64,000 nucleotides of DNA, taken from JACKFE01 sp050248735. Its GTDB lineage: Bacteria; Nitrospirota; Nitrospiria; Nitrospirales; UBA8639. Within the stretch, counting starts at the first letter, position 1; every line of letters begins with the position of its first letter. The stretch is taken from contig JBFWRU010000008.1 of NCBI GenBank assembly GCA_050248735.1, forward strand, positions 62,001 through 126,000. Reading direction: 5' to 3'. Shown here one piece after another: positions 36,266-44,752 of the stretch. The translations under genes and the position numbers were made by a program. A model generated the notes under the pieces. It saw nothing but the letters and a program-made list of their open reading frames with translations. It was not told the DNA's origin and searched no databases.

Positions 36266-36392
36266 TGAATTTCCGAAAAAAACCAACCCTATCCCTGCAG
36301 TATTTCGTGGGGATTGAATACGTGATCATCAACTTGAAGAACTACTCATCCGCTGTTCCCGTTCCAACTCCAACCCCATTGCCTCCGGTGCT

Positions 36393-37481
36393 TTGATCAA
36401 GATTCTGGATCGGTATATCTTTACGGAACTGCTGTCGCCCTTTTGGACCAGTCTCGGCGGGCTATGTTTTATTATTTTCACCAAGGAAATGTTGCGGTTG
36501 GTGGATTTGGTGGTCTCCCGAGGGATTAGTTTGTACTCGGTGGGGAAAATCATTCTGAACCTGTTGCCCTCGTTTTTGGTCCTCACCCTTCCTATTGCCT
36601 GTCTCATTGCTACGATATCAGCCTTTAATCGACTATCCTTTGATCAAGAATTAACGGCTATCCGAGCTGCCGGCATGGGGTTTTGGAGGATATTATTGCC
36701 TGTGGTGGTGTTTTCCGGATGTGTTTTTGGATTTACGATGATGCTGTCCCAGTGGGGACAGCCATGGTCGAATGTTTCGTTGAAAACCCTGGCTTTGAGT
36801 GTGATTGAAGATGAATTGACCCTGGCCTTGGATTCAGGAGTGTTTAACGAACCTCTGCCTGGGTTAATGGTCTATGTTCCCGACCCGCATCAGGCCAAGG
36901 GCCAGTCAGGGATTTTCATTTCCGATCGGCGGAATCCTCAAAAAGCGCTCATCGTGGTAGCCTCAAATTATCGAATGTTAAAACAGAATGACCAACATCA
37001 GTTAGGAATTCGCCTGTTCGATGGGGCGATTCATCAAATTCCGGAAGATCCCCTGAGTTTTCATCGAGTGACCTTTCAAACCTACGATTTCTGGTTACCT
37101 CCCCCCAATCGTTCTTTGAAATCTAAAACTGAGCGAAAAACCTACGAAGAATTGATCCAGCATTTGGACGAAACCGATTGGAAAGACTCGGGCCATCTCC
37201 GACGGCTCATGGAATACTACAAGGACCTGGCCTTTCCCGTAGCAACCTTTGTCTTTGGGTTATTGGGGGTGCCGGTGGGAATCGTCTCCAAACGTTCCGG
37301 CAAGGCGGGCGGATTTGCGATCGGAGTTTTAATCATCATTGGTTTTTATTTGCTGAATGTGTTAGGCGAATTTTTGGTGACCTCCCTCGTTTTGCCACCG
37401 TTCTGGGGAGCATGGTTGCCCAATGTGATTTTGGTGGGATTGACGACCCTGTTATTACTTCGTGCCCGGCGCGGCTCGTGA
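36393..37481 (+). CDS. lptF: LPS export permease LptF
   Basis: The 362-residue protein has the YjgP/YjgQ plan: three membrane segments in the first 115 residues, a periplasmic beta-jellyroll-like domain, and three membrane segments at the end. LDRYIFTELLSPF and FDQELTAIRAAGM are typical of LptF. With LptG and LptB it moves lipopolysaccharide from the inner membrane to the periplasmic bridge. The start is a TTG at 36393; no better start fits the conserved beginning. lptG follows after 21 bases, so the pair is co-transcribed. LptF supports a Gram-negative cell. Confidence 0.92.
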   Translation: MIKILDRYIFTELLSPFWTSLGGLCFIIFTKEMLRLVDLVVSRGISLYSVGKIILNLLPSFLVLTLPIACLIATISAFNRLSFDQELTAIRAAGMGFWRILLPVVVFSGCVFGFTMMLSQWGQPWSNVSLKTLALSVIEDELTLALDSGVFNEPLPGLMVYVPDPHQAKGQSGIFISDRRNPQKALIVVASNYRMLKQNDQHQLGIRLFDGAIHQIPEDPLSFHRVTFQTYDFWLPPPNRSLKSKTERKTYEELIQHLDETDWKDSGHLRRLMEYYKDLAFPVATFVFGLLGVPVGIVSKRSGKAGGFAIGVLIIIGFYLLNVLGEFLVTSLVLPPFWGAWLPNVILVGLTTLLLLRARRGS

Positions 37482-37502
37482 GGGCCCACTAGGAATGCGT
37501 AT

Positions 37503-38591
37503 ATGAAAACCATGACTTGGTACATTCTTGGAAAGTTTGCCCGAATTTTTGGGCTGTGCATGGTCACCGTCACTACGATTTATCTGGTTGTGGATTTTTT
37601 TGAAAAGTTACGGAAGTTTTTGAAATACGATGTGGACCTTTCTCTTATTTTCAGTTTTTTTGGATTTCGAATTCCTGAAATTCTCTATCTTCTCGCGCCT
37701 CTGGCGGCGCTGATGGCCTCGATTTTGACCGTGGGAGGCCTGAATCGCACCAAAGAAATTACGGCGATGCGCAGTTGTGGAATGAGTTTTTATCAGATCG
37801 GCCTGCCATTTTTAGGTTTGGGAAGTATGATCAGCCTTGTATGCTTCTTCTTGGCTTCTGCAGTGATTCCCGCGACTAATCGACAAGCTGATTTTATCCA
37901 AACCGTACTGATTCAAAACAAACCTGAACACCTGTCCCTGGAGGCCAATCGGATTTGGTTGCGATTAGGTACTGATGCGGTAATGGAAATTCAGACGGTG
38001 CAGGATGATGGCTCACAATTGCAGGGTATTCGGTTATACCAATTGGACGAACCGTTCTATTTGGGGGTGATCGTGGAAGGACGACAGGCGGTTTTTTCCG
38101 ATGATCAATGGCTGATGAATGATGTGCTCACCCGGCAGTTAGAACCTCACCAGCCGGCGCAGATGGTGACGACTGCCCAGGAAACGCTAGTCTTGCCACT
38201 TGTACCGGATGATTTTCGCAATTGGTTGGCGCAATCTCCGGAATTGATGACCTTGGCGCAATTACGTGACCACATTCAACGCCTTGCCCATGAAGGACAT
38301 AGCCTTGACCGGTATTTGACGAATTATTGGAGTCGCATTGCCTATGGAGTTGCACCTCTGGTTATGACACTTTTGGGAATGTCGGTCAGTTTTTTGGGAA
38401 GCGGGGTGCGTGGCGTGGGTGTCGCTAAAGGCCTAGGGCAAACATTGGCGATTGGATTTTTATTTTGGGCGGCTCATTCGGTTGGGGTGGTCTTAGGCCA
38501 AAACGGAGCGATTCCTCCCTTCATCGGGAGTTGGATTGCGACCCTGATGTTTTTGATGGTTGGAAGCAATATATTTTTAAAATTGAAATAA
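37503..38591 (+). CDS. lptG: LPS export permease LptG
   Basis: A 362-residue partner of LptF with the same six-segment arrangement. It shows TWYILGKFARIF at the start, LAPLAALMASILTVGGLNRTKEITAMRSCG in the coupling region, and the C-terminal membrane part (YGVAPLVMTLLG, GSWIATLMFLMVG). It forms the transmembrane channel of the LptBFG transporter with LptF. It lies directly after lptF. Confidence 0.92.
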   Translation: MKTMTWYILGKFARIFGLCMVTVTTIYLVVDFFEKLRKFLKYDVDLSLIFSFFGFRIPEILYLLAPLAALMASILTVGGLNRTKEITAMRSCGMSFYQIGLPFLGLGSMISLVCFFLASAVIPATNRQADFIQTVLIQNKPEHLSLEANRIWLRLGTDAVMEIQTVQDDGSQLQGIRLYQLDEPFYLGVIVEGRQAVFSDDQWLMNDVLTRQLEPHQPAQMVTTAQETLVLPLVPDDFRNWLAQSPELMTLAQLRDHIQRLAHEGHSLDRYLTNYWSRIAYGVAPLVMTLLGMSVSFLGSGVRGVGVAKGLGQTLAIGFLFWAAHSVGVVLGQNGAIPPFIGSWIATLMFLMVGSNIFLKLK

Positions 38592-38870
38592 CCCCAACTA
38601 AAAACGGGAGACTTTTATTAAATACTGTTTGACCTCTAAGGTCCATTTTTGACAGATGCTGGTTGATAGGTGAATTTCCCATTTTTTCTGCCATCCCCGT
38701 CAAGTTTTTCCTTAACTCAGAAAAATAAGAATCCGATAACATGGGCACGAGAAACACTGGGTTCAACCAAGGAAAAGCCCTGAGAACATTCAAAGAATTT
38801 CGGGCAAGAATTCCATCATATAAAAGAGAGGCATCCATCACAATCATTTAATACGACCATATCAAGCCTA

Positions 38871-38968
38871 TACAGGTGACAAGGGCAAACTATCCGAGAG
38901 GGTAGGGCGCAAAGCCGAGAGACCATGAACCGAACCGTGTGCATGGCCAGTCAGGCTGCCGAACTGTA
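38871..38968 (+). ncRNA. Cyclic di-GMP-I (GEMM-I) riboswitch aptamer
   Basis: The conserved core is present: AGGGCAAAC (38882-38890), a hairpin closed by a GAGA tetraloop, then GGCGCAAAGCC (38906-38916), a second hairpin (CCATG/CATGG) and the closing GGCTGCCGAAC. The outer stem is TACAG (38871-38875) with CTGTA (38964-38968). The third G of GGGC (38885) corresponds to G20, which selects c-di-GMP over cGAMP, and the middle A of CAAAG (38912) to the intercalating A47. It stands ahead of the sigma-factor gene at 39052. Bases 38592-38870 upstream hold no recognisable gene and should contain the promoter. Confidence 0.9.
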
Positions 38969-38996
38969 AATCTCCGCATACGTTCGTTCATTTTTG

Positions 38997-39026
38997 CGCC
39001 CACCATCCGGATGGGCGTTTTTTTTT
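38997..39026 (+). terminator. Riboswitch expression-platform terminator
   Basis: CGCCCA (38997-39002) pairs with TGGGCG (39012-39017), and nine T follow. The bases TTTGCGCCC (38993-39001) are exactly complementary to GGGCGCAAA (38905-38913) in the aptamer core, so the 5' arm can pair either with the aptamer (antiterminator) or in the terminator. Ligand binding would free it to terminate, giving an OFF switch. Confidence 0.85.
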
Positions 39027-39051
39027 GGTCACCAGAACAAGGACCAATTGT

Positions 39052-39939
39052 ATGAACGAATCTCCGAACACTCATTCCTCATCGGCTGTCTATACCCCAG
39101 ATCCTTTGCTCTCGGAAGAACATTCGCCGGTCGAAAAAGGTGTCTGTCAAAGCGGTTTTTCCCAAGAAGAAGTCAATGCGATCCTGGTGGAATTTCAACC
39201 CATTATTCGGCGAATGGCAGGGGCGATGGTGGCCAGAAATCCTTTTTCCTTGGATATTGAAGATTTAGCCAGTGCGGGGACGATGGGACTCCTTTCGGCA
39301 TTACGAAGATATGATCCTACGCGAGAAATCAAATTCCGTACATTTGCCGAATATCGAATTCGTGGGATGATGCTGGATGAAATCCGAGCCATGGATTGGG
39401 TTCCCAGATCAGTGCGGAGCCGACAAGATCAAATCAGGCAAACGGTCAACGAGTATCTTCAGAAGACCGGTGTGGCCCCTACCAATGCGGAGCTGGCGAA
39501 CACTTTGGGTATTGCGGTGGAGGAATTGGAGGGGGCCTCAGGATGTGCTCCCCGGCTTGTCAGTTTGGATGAACCCGTCGGCACTGGAGAAGACGGATGT
39601 ACGCTTAGTGATGTCATTCCTGATGCGGAGGAGCAAAGTCCTTTTTGGGATTGCTTGAATGCTGAAATGAAAAGAGCTCTTGAAGCCGCCTTAGTCACGC
39701 TTTCGCCGCGACAACAGGAAGTGTTGCAGGAATATTATTATGTCGGAGCGACGATGAAAGAAATCGGTCTGCATCTTGGTTTGACCGAATCCGGAGTCTG
39801 TCGAGTCCATTCGGCGGCCATCCGTCAGTTGCAAATGGTACTGAGTAATTTGATGGATGATCCAGGACAGGGAACCAGGCCGAAAAATCTGAGAAAGAAA
39901 AACATGACAGGGAGAGAGGATTCTTTCGGGGAAAATTAA
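39052..39939 (+). CDS. Sigma factor of the FliA/WhiG (sigma-28) type
   Basis: The 295-residue protein has sigma-70 regions 2 to 4. Region 2 reads DLASAGTMGLLSALRRYDPT and FRTFAEYRIRGMMLDEIRAMDW, followed by VPRSVR, the stretch typical of FliA/WhiG sigma factors. Region 4 is LSPRQQEVLQEYYYVGATMKEIG with the helix-turn-helix LGLTESGVCRVHSAAI. An N-terminal extension of about 45 residues has no known domain. The ATG at 39052 follows AAGGA; a frame reaches back to 39025 inside the terminator. The riboswitch upstream implies c-di-GMP control. No flagellar gene is visible nearby, so the regulon is unknown. Confidence 0.9.
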   Translation: MNESPNTHSSSAVYTPDPLLSEEHSPVEKGVCQSGFSQEEVNAILVEFQPIIRRMAGAMVARNPFSLDIEDLASAGTMGLLSALRRYDPTREIKFRTFAEYRIRGMMLDEIRAMDWVPRSVRSRQDQIRQTVNEYLQKTGVAPTNAELANTLGIAVEELEGASGCAPRLVSLDEPVGTGEDGCTLSDVIPDAEEQSPFWDCLNAEMKRALEAALVTLSPRQQEVLQEYYYVGATMKEIGLHLGLTESGVCRVHSAAIRQLQMVLSNLMDDPGQGTRPKNLRKKNMTGREDSFGEN

Positions 39940-40619
39940 ATCCGCTCGGTGTGAAAGAACTCGTGCCCACCGATTTTGGCTACTTTTCGGTGAACTTTAG
40001 CCCATCGGGGGCTTTTCACAATTTCCGGATTATAAAATAGTACCGCGCCATTCACGATTTCCCGTCCATCCTGAACCAGTTTCCACGCCAGTAAACTTTC
40101 CTGCATTTTTGTATTTGAAGGATTAAACGGAATGGTGTCCGGATTTCGGGTAATCCAAGGCTCGAATTGTTTTGGGCGAAGAACGGTGCCCCGCACGGTG
40201 CCGTCACTATGAAAGCGATGGGCCATTCGATTCCTGATGACTGCGGCAACGGCCAGTTTGCCGGCAAAGCTTTCCCCCTTGGCTTCAAAATAAATAGTGA
40301 GGGCTGCCAGGGCATCGTCGTCATGTCTCGGCGGTTCTTTTTGAAAACTTGGAGAGCTGTGGTGGTTCGTTGGCATTTCCGTTGAGATTTGGGAAGCGAC
40401 AGCCAATGTCTGATGTGCTAACTGGTCATTTCCGGGATTCAGGGGGATGAGAATACACGAAAGTCCCATCATACAGACGAGAGTGCTATAGTAACCTATA
40501 GGAATAATTCGTTTTTTTGTATCTAAGAAAACCGGATCGCTGAAATCTGTCATTTCTTCATCTGCGTTTTGATCGGTTGTCTGATGATTGTGTCGTGGGT
40601 TCGTGGTAGGTGTGTTCAT
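39936..40619 (-). CDS. SleB-like cell-wall hydrolase
   Basis: A 227-residue protein (from the ATG at 40619) with one membrane segment at about residues 38-60, a Ser/His-rich linker and a C-terminal Hydrolase_2/SleB domain: LTIYFEAKGESFAGKLAVAAVIRNRM, then PKQFEPW and GAVLFYNPE. SleB-type enzymes cut peptidoglycan as lytic transglycosylases. An upstream TTG at 40631 is also possible. The gene converges on the sigma-factor gene, with stops overlapping by four bases. It probably acts on the outer face of the inner membrane. Confidence 0.82.
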   Translation of the reverse strand: MNTPTTNPRHNHQTTDQNADEEMTDFSDPVFLDTKKRIIPIGYYSTLVCMMGLSCILIPLNPGNDQLAHQTLAVASQISTEMPTNHHSSPSFQKEPPRHDDDALAALTIYFEAKGESFAGKLAVAAVIRNRMAHRFHSDGTVRGTVLRPKQFEPWITRNPDTIPFNPSNTKMQESLLAWKLVQDGREIVNGAVLFYNPEIVKSPRWAKVHRKVAKIGGHEFFHTERI

Positions 40620-40990
40620 GAAGTCAAGCAAAGGGCAAGGCGTATGCCCAAATGTGCGCGACTTGCTCCATGAAGGTCTTTACGGACGGTCTTGGATGAA
40701 TAGGAGAGGTTGATGTGCGGTAAAGTGAAAATCGGAAAGGTTTCGAGAATGCAATTGGGGGAAACTGTTGTCGTTTCCTGACACCAAACCGGTAGTTTTT
40801 GAAGCGTATAATTTTCAAATACTTGAAGCGCAAGAGAAATCGTTTGAGTGAAAGAGTCGAAATGACGACATCCTTCAAATGAAGGGGGAAAGGGTTTTGG
40901 TAGACTTTAATCGTGGGTATAGCCCTGTTAATGGATTTTTTGAAAAGTTCTTATGAGTCCAGGATGTCAAATGAGAGGAGGGGATCCACC
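40620..40990. other. Gene-free interval between divergent genes
   Basis: A 371-base stretch between the SleB-like gene and the gene at 40991. On the plus strand a perfect TATAAT occurs at 40807-40812, though no good -35 box lies at the right distance. Short frames in the interval have no support. Confidence 0.45.
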
Positions 40991-41548
40991 ATGGTAGGCC
41001 ACTGGGGTAGACAAATATTGCTAATGGTCGTGGTCTCTGTAGCCAATGCGGCGTTCATAGACCCAGTTGGTATGAATCCCGCTATGGCCGAGACCCAGGA
41101 GGTCTTGACCGGGCATTCAGCCCACCTTAAGGGAGCCAAAGTCTATTTGAGAGCCGGGGACTATCGAAGGGCGATTGAGGCTTGCCAGCGGCAGATCGAT
41201 GATTACCCGTCTGTGGAATCGTATGTCTATCTGGCCTATGTGTATCAGGCTTTGGATGGATATTTGATGTCCCTGGTCAAGCAGGAAGATTATGTCAAAG
41301 TGGAGCAGCTTTCCCTGAATCTGACGGCTAGAGAAATTATCGACCTCATTGATCCGCCGAATGTGATGCCCCGGATGGCGCAGGAATTAATCCATGAAGG
41401 AGTCCGGCAGCAGTTCGATGTGACCGCTGCCATGGCCAATCGCCTGAGTCATCCGCGAACGGATGAATTATGGACACAACAGGCGGCATGGCGTGAAAAC
41501 AACCCTGATGGATGGTGGGCCGGAATTCCTCCGGAATGGAAGTGGTAG
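40991..41548 (+). CDS. Exported TPR-like protein of unknown function
   Basis: Read from the ATG at 40991, preceded by GAGAGGAGGGG, this is a 185-residue protein with a signal peptide ending AMAETQE. A tetratricopeptide-like helical pair follows (GAKVYLRAGDYRRAIEACQR, then VESYVYLAYVYQALDG). The C-terminus has a tryptophan-rich end (NPDGWWAGIPPEWKW). The family is not recognised. It is likely periplasmic and sits in its own transcription unit before trxA. An upstream in-frame ATG at 40967 and a start at 40913 would put sequence before the signal. Confidence 0.7.
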   Translation: MVGHWGRQILLMVVVSVANAAFIDPVGMNPAMAETQEVLTGHSAHLKGAKVYLRAGDYRRAIEACQRQIDDYPSVESYVYLAYVYQALDGYLMSLVKQEDYVKVEQLSLNLTAREIIDLIDPPNVMPRMAQELIHEGVRQQFDVTAAMANRLSHPRTDELWTQQAAWRENNPDGWWAGIPPEWKW

Positions 41549-41719
41549 ACCTTGATGTAAGCCTCTGGCCAGAAGCCTTTGGAGAGATTTTCTAAGCGCA
41601 AAGGGAATATCCTTGAAGTTGACAGGCTCCAGAGGGCCGTTTAGGATGACCACACGTTTTCAGGCGATCCAAGAGTTCGGATGATCGACAGTCATGTTTT
41701 ATGAAAAAGGAGGCGGAAC

Positions 41720-42064
41720 GTGTCGGATTTAGTGGCCAAAGCAGATGGTTCGAACTGGGAGTCAGAGGTATTAAAGTCTTCGGAATTGGTCATGGTGGAT
41801 TTTTGGGCAGTGTGGTGTGGTCCATGCCAAATGGTGGCTCCCATCGTCGATGAGTTGGCCAAAGAATACCAAGGCAAATTAAAAGTCTTGAAACTCAATA
41901 CAGATGATGCCCCTGAAGTGGCTGGCCAATACCAAATCATGAGTATCCCGAGCATTGTCTTTTTCAAGGGCGGGCAAGTCGTGGAAAAAATAGTGGGCGC
42001 GCGTCCCAAGCAACAATTCAAACAAGTGATTGACGGGTTATTGGCCCAATCAGCCACGGCGTGA
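41720..42064 (+). CDS. trxA: Thioredoxin
   Basis: A 114-residue thioredoxin with the active site WCGPC (Cys33, Cys36), the cis-proline segment MSIPSIVFF and the usual DFWAVWCGPCQMVAPI strand. It reduces cytoplasmic disulfides. GTG at 41720 is preceded by AAAGGAGGCGG. The recN gene follows 24 bases after the stop and is probably co-transcribed. Confidence 0.95.
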   Translation: MSDLVAKADGSNWESEVLKSSELVMVDFWAVWCGPCQMVAPIVDELAKEYQGKLKVLKLNTDDAPEVAGQYQIMSIPSIVFFKGGQVVEKIVGARPKQQFKQVIDGLLAQSATA

Positions 42065-42088
42065 TTGGCGCGCGGGTCACTCGGACCT

Positions 42089-43816
42089 ATGCTTGCCGAG
42101 CTGCGCATCTCAAATTTTGCACTCATCGACGCTCTCCATCTGGAGTTTCCATCCGGATTTTTGGTGTTTACCGGCGAAACCGGAACCGGAAAATCTCTCC
42201 TCATTGATGCCATTCTCCTATTAATAGGGGGACGTGCTTCCTCCGAGCACATTCGATTTGGAGCGGAAGAGGCCGTTATTGAAGCCCGTTTCCTGATACC
42301 CGATCGGCATGCCGTTCTAGATTTTCTTTTCGATCATGGGTTTCTTCTCGCCGATCAACGGGATCTTATTGTCCGAAGGGTCTTGTCCCGGTCCGGGAAA
42401 AACCGGATTTATTTGAACGGTCAGATGGCTCCGCTGCAGGTTCTGCAGGAGGTCGGGCAGCAGCTGGTGGATATTCATGGGCAACACGAGCAACAAGCTC
42501 TGTTATCTCCCAAAGCCCAACTCAGACTATTGGATGCCTTTGGGAACTTGGAGGAACTGTTGGATCGGTACCAAGGGCTATACCGGGAATGGGCGCAGGC
42601 AATAGTTGCGCTCCAAACATTCCAAAAGCACGTACAGGATAGTGGGCGACGGCAGGACCTCCTGCAATATCAATTTGACGAATTACGCAAATTAAATCTC
42701 CACCCCGGCGAAGACCAGGTACTCAATGATGAATATCATCGTTTAAAGCACAGTGGTCGATTAGGAGAATTGTCCCATCAGGCATTTCAGGCTTTGTATG
42801 AGGCAGACCCTTCCGTGCTGGAACAATTGAGTGCCGTAAAGCAAGCGATTGGAGCGTTGAGTGAGATAGATGCCCAAGGGCAAGATTGGGTGTCATTGGT
42901 GGAATCGGCCGAGACGGCCTTACGTGAGGTCACCGATGGGCTTCGGGATTATCGTGAAAATTTGGAGTATGACCCTGACCGAATGGAAGAAATCGACCAT
43001 CGGATGGCGTTGATTCAGCGGGTCAAAAAAAAGTATGGAAAGACGGTAGAAGAATTATTGGTATGGACGCACACGCTGGAGGAAGATCTGGCAAAGCTGG
43101 AACACAGTGAGAAGGAAATGATCCGGCTTCAATCCAGCGTGGAAAAGGCTGAACAGGCGATGAAGGCCGTCGCGCTTGATTTGTCATCCAGGCGAAAAAG
43201 TACGGCCAACCAACTGGTGCAGCGAATTCGTCAGGAGTTAGCCGCATTGAAATTGGATGCCATGAACCTTCAGGTGAACCTTGATGCAGAAAAAGGAGGC
43301 GAGGGATACGGACCAAGTGGTATGGACCAGATCGAAATCCTGTTGGCTCCGAATCCAGGGGAACCTTATTTGCCTCTTGAGCGGATTGCATCCGGGGGGG
43401 AATTGTCGCGAATTATGTTGGCGTTAAAAACGGTCTTGGCAGGGAAAGATCAGACGCCTGTGGTGATTTTCGATGAAATCGATAGTGGCGTCGGGGGTGA
43501 GGCAGGCATGGTTATGGGAACTCGTCTTCGGCAACTCGGTCAGTATCATCAAGTGTGTTGTATCACTCATCTTCCCCAAATTGCTGCGCAAGCTCATTCG
43601 CAATGTGTCGTAGAAAAACACACAATAGATAATCGAACCCTGACGGATGTCCGGCAGGTTCAGGGGAAGGAACGTGAGTTGGAAATCGCCAGAATGTTGG
43701 GAGGAGGAACTCTGACGCCCACTATTCGCAAGACTGCCACAGAATTGCTTCGGCGAGGGCAAATGGGCATGGGAGACTCAGGTCTGGCCGCGGCTTCCTC
43801 TAAATCCAAAAAATAA
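42089..43816 (+). CDS. recN: DNA repair protein RecN
   Basis: The 575-residue product is an SMC-like ATPase: N-terminal Walker A GETGTGKS (29-36), a central coiled coil (about 170-370), and the C-terminal signature ASGGELSRIMLALK with Walker B PVVIFDEIDSGVGGEAG. RecN gathers broken DNA ends during double-strand break repair. MLAELRISNFALID is the canonical start, so ATG at 42089 is chosen over the in-frame TTG at 42065. Confidence 0.95.
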   Translation: MLAELRISNFALIDALHLEFPSGFLVFTGETGTGKSLLIDAILLLIGGRASSEHIRFGAEEAVIEARFLIPDRHAVLDFLFDHGFLLADQRDLIVRRVLSRSGKNRIYLNGQMAPLQVLQEVGQQLVDIHGQHEQQALLSPKAQLRLLDAFGNLEELLDRYQGLYREWAQAIVALQTFQKHVQDSGRRQDLLQYQFDELRKLNLHPGEDQVLNDEYHRLKHSGRLGELSHQAFQALYEADPSVLEQLSAVKQAIGALSEIDAQGQDWVSLVESAETALREVTDGLRDYRENLEYDPDRMEEIDHRMALIQRVKKKYGKTVEELLVWTHTLEEDLAKLEHSEKEMIRLQSSVEKAEQAMKAVALDLSSRRKSTANQLVQRIRQELAALKLDAMNLQVNLDAEKGGEGYGPSGMDQIEILLAPNPGEPYLPLERIASGGELSRIMLALKTVLAGKDQTPVVIFDEIDSGVGGEAGMVMGTRLRQLGQYHQVCCITHLPQIAAQAHSQCVVEKHTIDNRTLTDVRQVQGKERELEIARMLGGGTLTPTIRKTATELLRRGQMGMGDSGLAAASSKSKK

Positions 43817-43883
43817 TCCGCTTCAATCTGAGTCGGTGAGGAAGCCCCTCGTCTGACCGGAAATCCTGCTCCAATCTTGGTGC

Positions 43884-44636
43884 TTACGCGGTGTCGACTT
43901 TCCAGAAAAAAACAACGGCCATACGCTTGGAAGCTAAGGCATGATCCCATCCAAAATATCCTGTGGCTGAATGAATCAGGTCTGATTTGTAGGCGACTAA
44001 CCGGTTAAACACATATGGAGCTTCCAGGATTTCATCAAACATGGTGGGGTCCATTTCCCGGGTTAATCCCGGGACTTCACTTAAGCTTTCATAGTCTTTC
44101 GGACAGCAATTGCCATCCAGGGGTTCCCCAGGTAGATGCAAGCGGTAAAAAGAAGTGCCGCAATGGCTTGTGGGAGGACTGGGGTGGAGATAGAGGACCG
44201 CCGCATAGTCACATATCTTGGCCGAGTCCACATGCGGGCGGGCCACGCCTTCGGCTCCTCCGCAAATCTGAATGTGGTTATGCCCCGAAAGCTCGGCTTG
44301 GCTGACCGTTTGTGGTTTGAGATGGGGGACCTTCAGCTGTTGTTTGACACAATCTTCAATAAGACGGAGTTCGTTCGGAGTCAACGCTCCGGGAGCGCGC
44401 ATCCCAGGCCAGGGCTCCGGCCTCCAGGGTGAGCCTAATGTCCAGGTGGTAAACGTCATGCAACGTTGGGCCACTTCCAATGCATTGGGCAGCACGGCAT
44501 CCTGGATCCAATAATCCTGCCCCGGGATGAGGTCGCGATAGGGAAGGATGGGCATCAGCTGGAGATTCCATGAATCAGGTGGAACGTTTAAAGGGGACAG
44601 GGTGTGAAGATACTGGCCTGGAGCTTTTAGGGTCAA
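43884..44636 (-). CDS. Putative 2OG-Fe(II) oxygenase (DUF6445-like)
   Basis: A 250-residue protein with a recognisable cupin-type iron triad: HxD at His135/Asp137 (ARPHVDSAK), the distal His222 in DLIHSATG, and Arg238 sixteen residues later, suitable for binding 2-oxoglutarate. Between them lie AAVLYLHP and GTSFYR, common to prolyl-4-hydroxylase-like folds. The substrate is unknown; hydroxylation of a protein or small molecule is possible. It is divergent from another oxygenase gene 116 bases away at 44753, and the shared promoter region carries a hairpin with a long T-run. Confidence 0.7.
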   Translation of the reverse strand: MTLKAPGQYLHTLSPLNVPPDSWNLQLMPILPYRDLIPGQDYWIQDAVLPNALEVAQRCMTFTTWTLGSPWRPEPWPGMRAPGALTPNELRLIEDCVKQQLKVPHLKPQTVSQAELSGHNHIQICGGAEGVARPHVDSAKICDYAAVLYLHPSPPTSHCGTSFYRLHLPGEPLDGNCCPKDYESLSEVPGLTREMDPTMFDEILEAPYVFNRLVAYKSDLIHSATGYFGWDHALASKRMAVVFFWKVDTA

Positions 44637-44650
44637 GTGAACCGAAAAAG

Positions 44651-44674
44651 AAAACTTCGGTGAAGTTTTTTTTT
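44651..44674. repeat. Hairpin with T-run between divergent oxygenase genes
   Basis: AAAACTTC (44651-44658) pairs with GAAGTTTT (44662-44669) and T-tracts flank it on both strands. It resembles a bidirectional terminator, but both neighbours point away from it, so an operator or attenuator role is as likely. Confidence 0.5.
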
Positions 44675-44752
44675 GATCATGCTACAGTAACAGCAAGGGA
44701 AATTCATGCCAGAAATGACATTATTTTTTAACTGAGACCTGAGTGCAACCGA

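Noticed and set aside
38521..38847. Minus-strand open frame of 108 codons downstream of lptG
   Set aside because: It overlaps the lptG 3' end, has no ribosome-binding site and no recognisable family; it lies in the promoter region of the riboswitch.
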